From positions 1 through 8,201 of the forward strand of contig CAYYNP010000383.1 of NCBI GenBank assembly GCA_964472545.1: a stretch of 8,201 nt of DNA, in the 5' to 3' direction. This DNA comes from CAYYNP01 sp964472545 (GTDB lineage Bacteria > Planctomycetota > Planctomycetia > Pirellulales > Thermoguttaceae). Of the stretch, positions 1 to 5,081 are shown piece after piece; position 1 is the first letter of the stretch; each line of letters starts with the position of its first letter. A program made the position numbers and the translations under genes. The notes beneath the pieces were generated by a model, which did not search any database, was not told where the DNA came from, and saw only the letters and a program-made list of their open reading frames with translations.

Positions 1-4
1 GTAG

Positions 5-589
5 CGCGTTCTGGGCGAGGCCAAGGCGTGGCGGGAGAAGATCATCGACCGGATCAACACCGACAGCCGACGGCTCTTCTCGGAAACGTTGGAGACGGTC
101 ACCGGCCATTTCCGCACGCTCTTCCGCGACCTGTTCGGCGGCGGACACGGCGACGTGGTGCTCGACGAAGGCGTCGACATCCTCGAAAGCGGCATCGAAA
201 TCGTCGCCCGGCCGCCCGGCAAAGAGCCGCGGAGCATTTCGCTCCTAAGCGGCGGCGAAAAGACGCTCACCTGCGTGGCGCTCTTGCTGGCCATCTTCCG
301 CAGCCGCCCGAGCCCCTTCTGCGTGCTCGACGAGGTCGACGCCGCGTTGGACGAGGCCAACATCGACCGCTTCACCCAGGTGTTGCAGGACTTCCTGGCC
401 TGGACCCAGTTCATCATCGTCACCCACTCGAAGAAGACGATGATCTGCGCCGACACGATCTACGGCGTGACGATGCAGGAGTCGGGCGTATCGAAGCAGG
501 TCTCCGTCCGCTTCGAGGACGTCAGCGAAGACGGCCACATCCGCACCGAACGGTTGGCCCAAGAGGACGACGGGACGCAGGCTGCGTAG
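5..589 (+). CDS. smc: Chromosome segregation protein SMC, C-terminal ATPase lobe (partial)
   Basis: This is the last ~194 residues of an SMC ATPase, the large subunit of the condensin-like complex that compacts and segregates the chromosome. Visible in order are the end of the C-terminal coiled coil (EAKAWREKIIDRINTDSRRL), the conserved FRDLFGGG segment, GIEIVARPPGK, the ABC signature LSGGEK (244-261), the Walker B strand FCVLDEVDAALDEAN (from 317) with its catalytic glutamate, and the switch histidine in IIVTHSKKTM. The tail GVTMQESGVSKQVSVRFED is typical of bacterial SMC. Full-length SMC proteins exceed 1,100 residues, so the N-terminal head, hinge and most of the coil lie upstream of the window. 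An in-frame TAG sits at 2-4, directly before the first coding triplet used here. It is either a sequence-edge artefact or a real break. The family call is near certain; whether the gene is intact is not. Confidence 0.93.
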   Translation, partial: RVLGEAKAWREKIIDRINTDSRRLFSETLETVTGHFRTLFRDLFGGGHGDVVLDEGVDILESGIEIVARPPGKEPRSISLLSGGEKTLTCVALLLAIFRSRPSPFCVLDEVDAALDEANIDRFTQVLQDFLAWTQFIIVTHSKKTMICADTIYGVTMQESGVSKQVSVRFEDVSEDGHIRTERLAQEDDGTQAA

Positions 590-635
590 CTAGTGGGCTG
601 ACGGTTGATCGGCCCGGGCCCTCGAGCGTCTTCGA

Positions 636-1363
636 TTACGCTTCCGGGTAATCGAACGAGGTGTTGGCCGGCGCGGCCGAAGCGCGTATCTTCCGCGAGA
701 TCCAGATGCCAAGTCCTACGATGCCACCGACGATCCCTGCCACGACGGCCCATAGCACGGCGCGAGATCCGCTGCCGAAGAGGCCGCCCTTGACCTCCAT
801 GCTGTTGATCGACGCTTTGAAGAGTGGCTCGACCCGGGCGAAATCGGGCTGCAAGGCAGAACACGTGACGATGTAGCTCTTGCGGCCCGCCGGTACGGCC
901 ACCTGCCACTGGCTCACCCTCTCGGGCAACCCGGGGAACCGCACGTCGCAACGGACCGAAATGGCTTTACGGCCGGCCACGTCGATCAACTCGCTACGAA
1001 TGTTCTCGACCCGCAGTCCCGTTGCGAACACTGCGATTTGAGGGCCTGGCAGTACTCTCGCTTCTTGGCGTCGTCGACGCGGCCAAGCCCGGAGGTAACC
1101 ACGACGTTCATGTTCTCGGCAAACCGGTCGTTGTCCGGGCAGAAGATAAAGGCCGCAATCTTGGAAAGGTCGACCCTGCCGATTTGGTCCAACAGGGGCT
1201 TGGCAAGATCGGTGGCGTAGTCGCGCTCCTGCTTCGAGGCCACTCGCCACCCGTCGGGATAGTCCAGCGAGAATCCCTGAGGGTCCGTATAGCGGGCCGC
1301 CTCGGCACGAGCCGACGGAAAGAGGCCGAAAACCAAACAGAAGACCGCAGCCAATCTGCGCAT
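636..1363 (-). pseudogene. Exported PsbP/DcrB-like protein with C-terminal membrane anchor, frameshifted
   Basis: Two overlapping minus-strand frames together spell one protein. The first, from ATG at 1363, gives a signal peptide (MRRLAAVFCLVFGLFPSARA) and a PsbP/DcrB-type start (YTDPQGFSLDYPDGWRV), running to ..CQALKSQ. The second, shifted by -1, continues as VFATGLRVENIRSELIDVAG.., then GRKSYIVTCSALQPDF, and ends with a hydrophobic helix (AVLWAVVAGIVGGIVGLGIW) and a basic tail before TAA at 636-638. One base is missing near 1030; restoring it gives 729 nt, or 242 residues. No classical slippery heptamer is seen at the junction, so decay or a sequencing error is likelier than programmed frameshifting. 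Without correction the first frame stops at 986-988. The start is supported by GGGGAG eight bases upstream (1372-1377). The predicted product sits in the inner membrane with its folded domain outside the cytoplasm. Its function is unknown; family assignment is by pattern only. Confidence 0.7.
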
Positions 1364-1371
1364 AACTGTGA

Positions 1372-1377
1372 CTCCCC
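1372..1377 (-). promoter_or_regulatory. Shine-Dalgarno site of the PsbP-like gene
   Basis: GGGGAG on the minus strand lies 8 nt before the ATG at 1363. It favours this start over the in-frame upstream TTG and ATG codons at 1456 and 1441. The signal peptide also begins exactly at this ATG. Confidence 0.6.
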
Positions 1378-1461
1378 GAAAGAAGATTCCCCGGGCGACC
1401 CCCGCCCGGCGTACCGTGTCCACCTCGGACCGCAGTCGCATTGCGGCCTGCGGCAATAGCC

Positions 1462-1489
1462 ATCATACCAAGCGAAGCTCATAAGTCGA
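1462..1489 (-). promoter_or_regulatory. Candidate sigma-70 promoter for the PsbP-like gene
   Basis: On the minus strand TCGACT (1489-1484, 4 of 6 matches to TTGACA) is followed by 16 bases and TATGAT (1467-1462, 5 of 6 to TATAAT). It would start transcription near 1454, giving a leader of about 90 nt before the ATG at 1363. Planctomycete promoters are poorly defined, so this rests on consensus match and position only. Confidence 0.35.
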
Positions 1490-1711
1490 GAGCGGCGCAC
1501 GCCGACTCCCAACCGTTCGCTTGGCCGACGGTCCCGTGAGCCCACAAGACGCGGCCGGGCGCCTTCTGAGGGCATCGGGCGTACAGGGCGGGGTGGTCGT
1601 TCATCTCGGCTGCGGCGACGGCCGCCTGACGGCGGCGATTCGAGCCAACGACCGTTATCTGGTACACGGGTTGGCCGCGAACGAGCAAGACGTCAGCCGC
1701 CGTGGCGCAAC
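1485..1711 (+). pseudogene. Remnant of a SAM-dependent methyltransferase domain
   Basis: The open frame after TAA at 1482-1484 reads ..SPQDAAGRLLRASGVQ then GGVVVHLGCGDGRLTAAI and RANDRYLVHGLAANEQDV. VVHLGCGDGRL is methyltransferase motif I, the SAM-binding glycine loop of class I enzymes. The rest resembles the N-terminal domain of large planctomycete secreted proteins in which a methyltransferase-like domain precedes PQQ-type beta-propeller repeats; that comparison is from memory. Coding similarity stops at about SRRG, where a large inverted repeat begins. The frame then reads through the repeat to TAA at 1797-1799. There is no signal peptide, no ribosome binding site before the only near start (TTG at 1521), and all downstream motifs are missing. 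I read it as a relic truncated at both ends. A short translated product is possible but unlikely to be active. Confidence 0.55.
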
Positions 1712-1789
1712 GGGTGGCTGGCGGCAAAGCGCAGCGGTGCCCCAGCACGGGGCCTCTGGGGCACCGCTGCGCTTTGCCACCAGCCACCC
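1712..1789. repeat. Large inverted repeat (33-bp arms, 12-nt loop)
   Basis: The left arm at 1712-1744 and right arm at 1757-1789 are reverse complements with one mismatch in 33 bases, around a 12-nt loop. The core word GGCAAAGCGCAGCGGTGCCC is found in both arms. There is no T-run after it, so it is not a classical intrinsic terminator. It lies exactly at the end of the methyltransferase relic and about 110 bp before the oxidoreductase start. It could be a REP/MITE-like palindromic element or an mRNA or DNA structure; its age relative to the truncation is not visible. Confidence 0.85.
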
Positions 1790-1823
1790 CTCCATGTAAT
1801 CTCACACGAAAGCTCTGCGGCGT

Positions 1824-1852
1824 TTGACTCCGCCGCCGGCAAAGACGACAAT
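1824..1852 (+). promoter_or_regulatory. Candidate sigma-70 promoter for the Gfo/Idh/MocA gene
   Basis: TTGACT (1824-1829, 5 of 6) is followed by a 17-bp spacer and GACAAT (1847-1852, 4 of 6). The implied start near 1859 would give a leader of roughly 38 nt. It sits downstream of the inverted repeat, so the gene would be transcribed independently of the relic upstream. Confidence 0.45.
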
Positions 1853-1883
1853 GCGACGCACGTCCCACCGCCCCCCGAGCAAG

Positions 1884-1890
1884 AAGGAGA
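1884..1890 (+). promoter_or_regulatory. Shine-Dalgarno site of the Gfo/Idh/MocA gene
   Basis: AAGGAGA lies 6 nt before the ATG at 1897. This near-ideal site fixes the start and places the Tat motif at residues 6-12, as expected. Confidence 0.8.
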
Positions 1891-1896
1891 ACTGCC

Positions 1897-3183
1897 ATGG
1901 CCCGTCGTCTTCATCGCCGCCGATTCCTCCAGCAAACGGCGGCCGCGGGCGTCGCGTCGGCATTTGTGGTGCCGAGCTTCGCCGCTTCGCCCAACGAGAA
2001 GCTCGACGTGGCCGTGATCGGCGTGGCCGGACGCGGCGGGGCCAACCTGGGCGGCGTGAGCCACGAAAACGTGGTCGCACTGTGCGACGTCGATAGCAAT
2101 CGTCTGGCCGGTGCGGCCGGCCGCCACCCCCAAGCCCGCACCTTCGCCGACTTCCGCAAGATGCTCGACGCGATGGAGAAGCAGATCGACGCCGTGGTGG
2201 TCAGCACACCCGACCACACCCACGCCCCGGCCGGCGTCATGGCCATGAAGATGGGCAAACACTGCTACAGCGAAAAGCCGATGACTCACTGCGTCGGCGA
2301 AGCCCGGGCGATGGCCGAAGCGGCCGCCGAGAAGAACCTCGCCACGCAACTCGGCACGCAGATCCACGCCGGCGAAAACTACCGCCGCGTCGTCGAGTTG
2401 GTCCAAGCCGGCGCGGTTGGCCCGGTCGAAGAGGTCCACGTCTGGTGCGGCGCCAGCTACGCCCCCGGCGATCGCCCCAAGGAAACGCCGCCGGTGCCGG
2501 CCAATCTCGATTGGGACCTCTGGCTCGGCCCGGCGCCGCATCGGCCCTATCATCCCAGCTACGTGCCCGGCCGCTGGCGGGGCTGGTGGGACTTCGCCAA
2601 CGGCGGCATGGGCGACTTCTTCTGTCACTATACCGACCTGGCCTATTGGGCGTTGGACTTGAAGTACCCGACCAGCGTGGAAGCCGAAGGGCTGCCCGTG
2701 CATCCGGAGTCGTGTGCGAAGTGGTTGATCGTCCGCTACGAGTATCCCGCCCGCGAAAAGCTGCCGGCGCTTAGGCTCACCTGGTACGACGGCGGCAAGA
2801 AGCCGCCCTGGCTGGCCGAGCGCGGCGTGCCGGCGTGGGGTTCCGGCGTGTTGTTCATCGGCGGCCGCGGCATGTTGCTGGCCGACTACGGCAAGCACGT
2901 GTTGCTGCCCGAGGAGCAGTTCAAAGACTACCAGCGCCCCGAACCCACCATCCCCAAAACGATCGGCCATCACCGCGAATGGACTGAAGCCTGCAAGACC
3001 GGCGGAGAAACCACCTGCAACTTCGCCTACTCCGGCCCCCTGACCGAAGCCGCGCTGCTGGGGACCGCCTCGTATCGCATCGGCGAGAAGCTCCAGTGGG
3101 ACGCCGAGAACCTCAAGGCCACGAATTGCGCGAAGGTCGAGCCGTTGATCCACCGGGCGTATCGCCAGGGGTGGACGCTATGA
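1897..3183 (+). CDS. Tat-exported Gfo/Idh/MocA family oxidoreductase
   Basis: A 428-residue NAD(P)-dependent oxidoreductase of the Gfo/Idh/MocA family, which usually acts on sugars, inositols or sugar derivatives. The N-terminus carries a twin-arginine signal (HRRRFLQQTAAAG, residues 6-18) followed by a hydrophobic stretch and PSFAA, so folded export is predicted. The Rossmann fold starts at KLDVAVIGVAGRGG (35-48), a loose version of the GxGxxG loop. VVSTPDHTHAP (101-111) and the hallmark EKP (126-128, with the catalytic-type lysine K127) follow. WDLWLGPAPHRPY (206-218) and GGMGDFFCHYTDLAYWAL (236-253) belong to the C-terminal alpha/beta domain, with H244 and D247 in the usual substrate-site position. 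The length is normal and no break is seen. Planctomycetes carry many paralogues of this exported type with unassigned substrates, so the substrate cannot be named. Neighbours give no pathway; the next gene starts 278 bp later. Confidence 0.95.
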   Translation: MARRLHRRRFLQQTAAAGVASAFVVPSFAASPNEKLDVAVIGVAGRGGANLGGVSHENVVALCDVDSNRLAGAAGRHPQARTFADFRKMLDAMEKQIDAVVVSTPDHTHAPAGVMAMKMGKHCYSEKPMTHCVGEARAMAEAAAEKNLATQLGTQIHAGENYRRVVELVQAGAVGPVEEVHVWCGASYAPGDRPKETPPVPANLDWDLWLGPAPHRPYHPSYVPGRWRGWWDFANGGMGDFFCHYTDLAYWALDLKYPTSVEAEGLPVHPESCAKWLIVRYEYPAREKLPALRLTWYDGGKKPPWLAERGVPAWGSGVLFIGGRGMLLADYGKHVLLPEEQFKDYQRPEPTIPKTIGHHREWTEACKTGGETTCNFAYSGPLTEAALLGTASYRIGEKLQWDAENLKATNCAKVEPLIHRAYRQGWTL

Positions 3184-3190
3184 TAGTAGT

Positions 3191-3209
3191 CGTCTCGCTC
3201 CGCGAGACG
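3191..3209. terminator. GC-rich hairpin after the oxidoreductase stop, possible terminator
   Basis: CGTCTCGC (3191-3198) pairs perfectly with GCGAGACG (3202-3209) around a TCC loop, beginning 7 nt after the TGA stop. There is no U-tract, so it may be a factor-assisted terminator, an mRNA 3'-end stabiliser, or a genomic palindromic repeat. Its position directly after the stop suggests a 3'-end role. Confidence 0.45.
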
Positions 3210-3221
3210 GACCCGCGCCGT

Positions 3222-3260
3222 TGGTACCCGGTTAACCGCGTTGAGCGGTGCCGGGTGCCA
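3222..3260. repeat. Nested hairpin in the 3184-3461 intergenic region
   Basis: The outer arms TGGTACCCGG (3222-3231) and CCGGGTGCCA (3251-3260) pair at 9 of 10 positions. Inside, ACCGC (3235-3239) pairs with GCGGT (3245-3249) around a GTTGA loop. No promoter or reading frame of note accompanies it. The element overlaps by two bases the palindromic repeat that starts at 3253-3259. Confidence 0.5.
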
Positions 3261-3281
3261 CTGCTGGCTTGCCCAGCAGTG
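3253..3281 (+). repeat. Palindromic repeat, forward copy
   Basis: The sequence from GGGTGCCACTGCTGG to CAGCAGTG contains CACTGCTGG (3259-3267) facing CCAGCAGTG (3273-3281) across a 5-nt loop. A nearly identical copy lies in reverse orientation at 3370-3397. I recall similar CTGCTGGC palindromes as common intergenic repeats in planctomycetes, but this was not checked. Confidence 0.7.
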
Positions 3282-3369
3282 TCATCTAGCGTTACGATAT
3301 CGTCGTTGGGCTGGGACATTGCGACAACTTGACGGTGCCCTTCGGCCAGACAGCCGTGGCCGCGCACGG

Positions 3370-3397
3370 CACTGCTGGCAAGCCAGCAGCGGCACCC
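3370..3397 (-). repeat. Palindromic repeat, inverted copy
   Basis: Read on the minus strand this matches the copy at 3253-3281 except for one substitution and one missing C. CTGCTGGC (3372-3379) faces GCCAGCAG (3382-3389) around an AA loop. The two copies bound about 88 bp of unique sequence (3282-3369) in which I see no gene. Confidence 0.7.
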
Positions 3398-3461
3398 AGC
3401 AACCTCACCAAAACGCATCTATTAGGCGAAACTCTCTCCGCGGGCGCCAGTCCGCGTCAAC

Positions 3462-3905
3462 ATGACTGACGAACAATCGCTAAAGGACATTCGATCGCTG
3501 TTGCTGAAGTACCCGGGCGTCACCTCCGCTGTCGTCTTTCGGGTGCCCGACAAGAACGAGATTCACATTCGCTTTCGCTGCACGGATGCCGCGTCGTTGC
3601 GGGCGATTGCGGCGTCAGCCGTCTGGGCCAACGTCGTCATCACTCTGGGTAACCCCAATACCAGCATCTGCGCCGAGCCGAGGGGCGTTACCGATTTGCC
3701 GTGCGACGTCAGCATTCCCGACGGCGAGGCAGATACCCCCACGCAACCAGAGCGATTCGGTGTCTACATCTCCGACAATCTCGAGGAGCAGGGCCTGATC
3801 AGCCTTGATGAGTCAAGTCGGTTACACGCACGATGGAACACCCGGCTGACCAAGCGGTGGTGGCCGGATAACCCAGGCGGGTACAGCAGCGTGAACGGCT
3901 TGTAG
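3462..3905 (+). CDS. Hypothetical protein, 147 residues
   Basis: I do not recognise this protein. The frame ATG 3462 to TAG 3903-3905 uses mostly GC-ending codons like its neighbours, which supports a real gene, although the composition is a little less extreme. Residues 1-65 look alpha/beta in character: a short helix (SLKDIRSLLLKY), a strand (GVTSAVVFRV), another strand (EIHIRFRC), a helix (AASLRAIAASAVW) and a strand (ANVVITLG). The remainder is polar with no signal peptide or membrane helix, and ends in RWNTRLTKRWWPDNPGGY. There is no clear Shine-Dalgarno sequence before the ATG, so the start is uncertain. It stands alone between a repeat cluster (3191-3397) and a 360-bp gene-free stretch. 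It could be a cytoplasmic accessory protein or a fragment of a larger lost gene. Confidence 0.5.
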   Translation: MTDEQSLKDIRSLLLKYPGVTSAVVFRVPDKNEIHIRFRCTDAASLRAIAASAVWANVVITLGNPNTSICAEPRGVTDLPCDVSIPDGEADTPTQPERFGVYISDNLEEQGLISLDESSRLHARWNTRLTKRWWPDNPGGYSSVNGL

Positions 3906-4269
3906 AGATTACGGAAAGAAACAGTTAGTCGGCGCCCGCGGGTGGACCCGATGCGAGGTTGCGAGGCAACAAGAGGTCTAGCACGAGAGCACGCCGCGCC
4001 TCCTGTGGCTGAGCCGCCCGCGTTGTAAGCTCTACAGACTGTCGGGCGTCCGGCGGTCCTTAGCGAAGCCGTGCCGAGTGACGCTATCTACCGGAAGCGG
4101 AACAAGTTAAGGGCCAAACCGCGGCGGTCCGTCTTGAATTGGCGCACGGTTTGCTTCGGCATGGGAGAGAATTCACGGCAGTCGCGACGCCTGCAATTCG
4201 CCCGCTGGGCGTTCGTGCGGTGAGCACGGTCGAGCGGGCCCCCGCCACATTATCCTGCCCTTTGTTCAC
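3906..4269. other. Intergenic stretch without a supported gene
   Basis: Both strands show only short frames without ribosome binding sites or recognisable protein motifs. The only structure noted is a weak hairpin, GTTGC-GAG-GCAAC, at 3958-3970, about 50 bp after the hypothetical gene's stop. No tRNA, terminator with a T-run or convincing promoter was found. The -10-like TATCCT at 4251-4256 lacks a matching -35 box. Confidence 0.5.
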
Positions 4270-4276
4270 GGAGGAA
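4270..4276 (+). promoter_or_regulatory. Shine-Dalgarno site of the exported OstA-like gene
   Basis: GGAGGAA lies 7 nt before the ATG at 4284. It fixes the start, which is also where the signal peptide begins. Confidence 0.8.
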
Positions 4277-4283
4277 CCGTCGG

Positions 4284-4880
4284 ATGAAATCGAGAATCGT
4301 GTTGTCTGCCCTGTTCGTGGTTTGCCTGATGGGCCCCGTCGCCTCGCAGGCGGATGAGACGCCGGCGGCAGAAGGCAAAGCGCCGGTTGCCGTGGACGCG
4401 TACGCCCGGCCGCAGCCCGTCGAAGGCGCGAGGCCCCTACCGTCGCGCAATCCGGCCGAAGGGCCCCATGGCACGCTCCACGTGCGGATGCGCGACAACG
4501 TGCTGAGCATCGGCACCGGCGGCAGCGACGGCGACGGGCTATCGATCGCCTGTCGAGAATTCCGATTGCACTTCGGCCGGGACGATGACGAGCCGTTCCG
4601 GGTCGAGTGTCGTGGCGACGTCCGCTTGCGTTGGCCCGAGTCCTGGGCCGGGTTGCCCGCCTGCCGGATGCTGGCCGACGAACTGAGTTTCCACTCTGCG
4701 GACCAGACGGCCGTGCTGAAGTCCGGCGGCGGGCGCCCCTGCCGGCTGGAGTTTTCGCTGCCGGGGGCCAAAGAAGCGTCGAGTATCGACGCCGACGAGA
4801 TACGGCTGCAATTACGCACGGGCCGCATTGAGGCCAGTGGAACGACGAGGCTCTTTCTGCGCAACGAGGAAGATGATTGA
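4284..4880 (+). CDS. Secreted protein with OstA/LptA-like character
   Basis: A 198-residue exported protein. Residues 1-23 form a standard Sec signal peptide (MKSRIVLSALFVVCLMGPVASQA) with a likely cleavage after SQA. A proline- and alanine-rich linker follows (24-60). The rest is strand-rich with motifs that recall the beta-taco repeats of OstA/LptA and LptD N-terminal domains, which carry lipopolysaccharide across the periplasm: GDVRLRW (111-117), ADELSFHSADQTAVLKSGGG (131-150) and ADEIRLQLRTGRIEASG (170-186). In such proteins ADxhxh..tgxhxhxG repeats mark each strand pair. Four cysteines in the mature part (90, 109, 127, 153) could form disulfides. The periplasmic location is well supported; the OstA link is an inference from pattern and could be convergent. 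No lpt genes are visible nearby, so a general envelope role is the most that can be said. The gene has its own ribosome binding site and is not coupled to the TIR gene 201 bp downstream. Confidence 0.75.
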   Translation: MKSRIVLSALFVVCLMGPVASQADETPAAEGKAPVAVDAYARPQPVEGARPLPSRNPAEGPHGTLHVRMRDNVLSIGTGGSDGDGLSIACREFRLHFGRDDDEPFRVECRGDVRLRWPESWAGLPACRMLADELSFHSADQTAVLKSGGGRPCRLEFSLPGAKEASSIDADEIRLQLRTGRIEASGTTRLFLRNEEDD

Positions 4881-4978
4881 CGAAACGCGTCAGAGTTCAA
4901 GACGTGGAGCGGTTGGGGCGACTGCCCGCGCCGTGACGATCGGATCGAGCTTTCCGCTTGACCGCAATCCGCGGCCCG

Positions 4979-5007
4979 TTGACCGGGGCGGCAAATCCGG
5001 CTAACGT
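4979..5007 (+). promoter_or_regulatory. Candidate promoter of the TIR-STAND gene
   Basis: TTGACC (4979-4984, 5 of 6) is separated by 17 bp from TAACGT (5002-5007, 3 of 6). The -10 match is weak. It is supported by correct spacing and by a perfect dyad starting five bases later. A second TTGACC occurs at 4958-4963 without a partner. Confidence 0.35.
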
Positions 5008-5011
5008 AGAG

Positions 5012-5033
5012 GTTATCTGGTTTCGCAGATAAC
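5012..5033. promoter_or_regulatory. Perfect dyad upstream of the TIR-STAND gene, possible operator
   Basis: GTTATCTG (5012-5019) and CAGATAAC (5026-5033) are perfect reverse complements separated by GTTTCG. The dyad is AT-richer than its surroundings, overlaps the expected transcription start, and lies 48 bp before the TIR ATG. An 8-6-8 dyad fits a dimeric helix-turn-helix repressor site. No regulator gene is visible in the window. As RNA it would form a hairpin with no U-run, so it could also be a leader structure. Confidence 0.5.
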
Positions 5034-5081
5034 ACGGTCGCCGAAGTGAACGGGTAAGCACGACGAAGATCGGGGGGATTC

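Noticed and set aside
611..620. Perfect 10-bp palindrome GGCCCGGGCC between the converging SMC and PsbP-like genes as a bidirectional terminator
   Set aside because: It leaves no usable loop and has no T-run on either strand; short GC palindromes are expected by chance here.
28..651. Arginine-rich 207-codon plus-strand frame over the SMC region
   Set aside because: Out of frame with the well-conserved SMC sequence and of the Arg/His/Pro-rich composition typical of shadow frames in GC-rich DNA.
1025..1045. Programmed -1 ribosomal frameshift in the PsbP-like gene
   Set aside because: The junction lacks an X-XXY-YYZ slippery heptamer and no obvious downstream pseudoknot was seen; a lost base explains it more simply.
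1693..3153. Long minus-strand open frame (486 codons) opposite the oxidoreductase gene
   Set aside because: It mirrors the high-GC coding frame of the Gfo/Idh/MocA gene, has no recognisable domain, and runs through the palindrome at its 3' end. It is an antisense shadow.
3906..4269. tRNA or small RNA gene in the gene-free stretch
   Set aside because: No cloverleaf pairing or tRNA consensus boxes could be found by eye; only a 5-bp hairpin at 3958-3970 is present.
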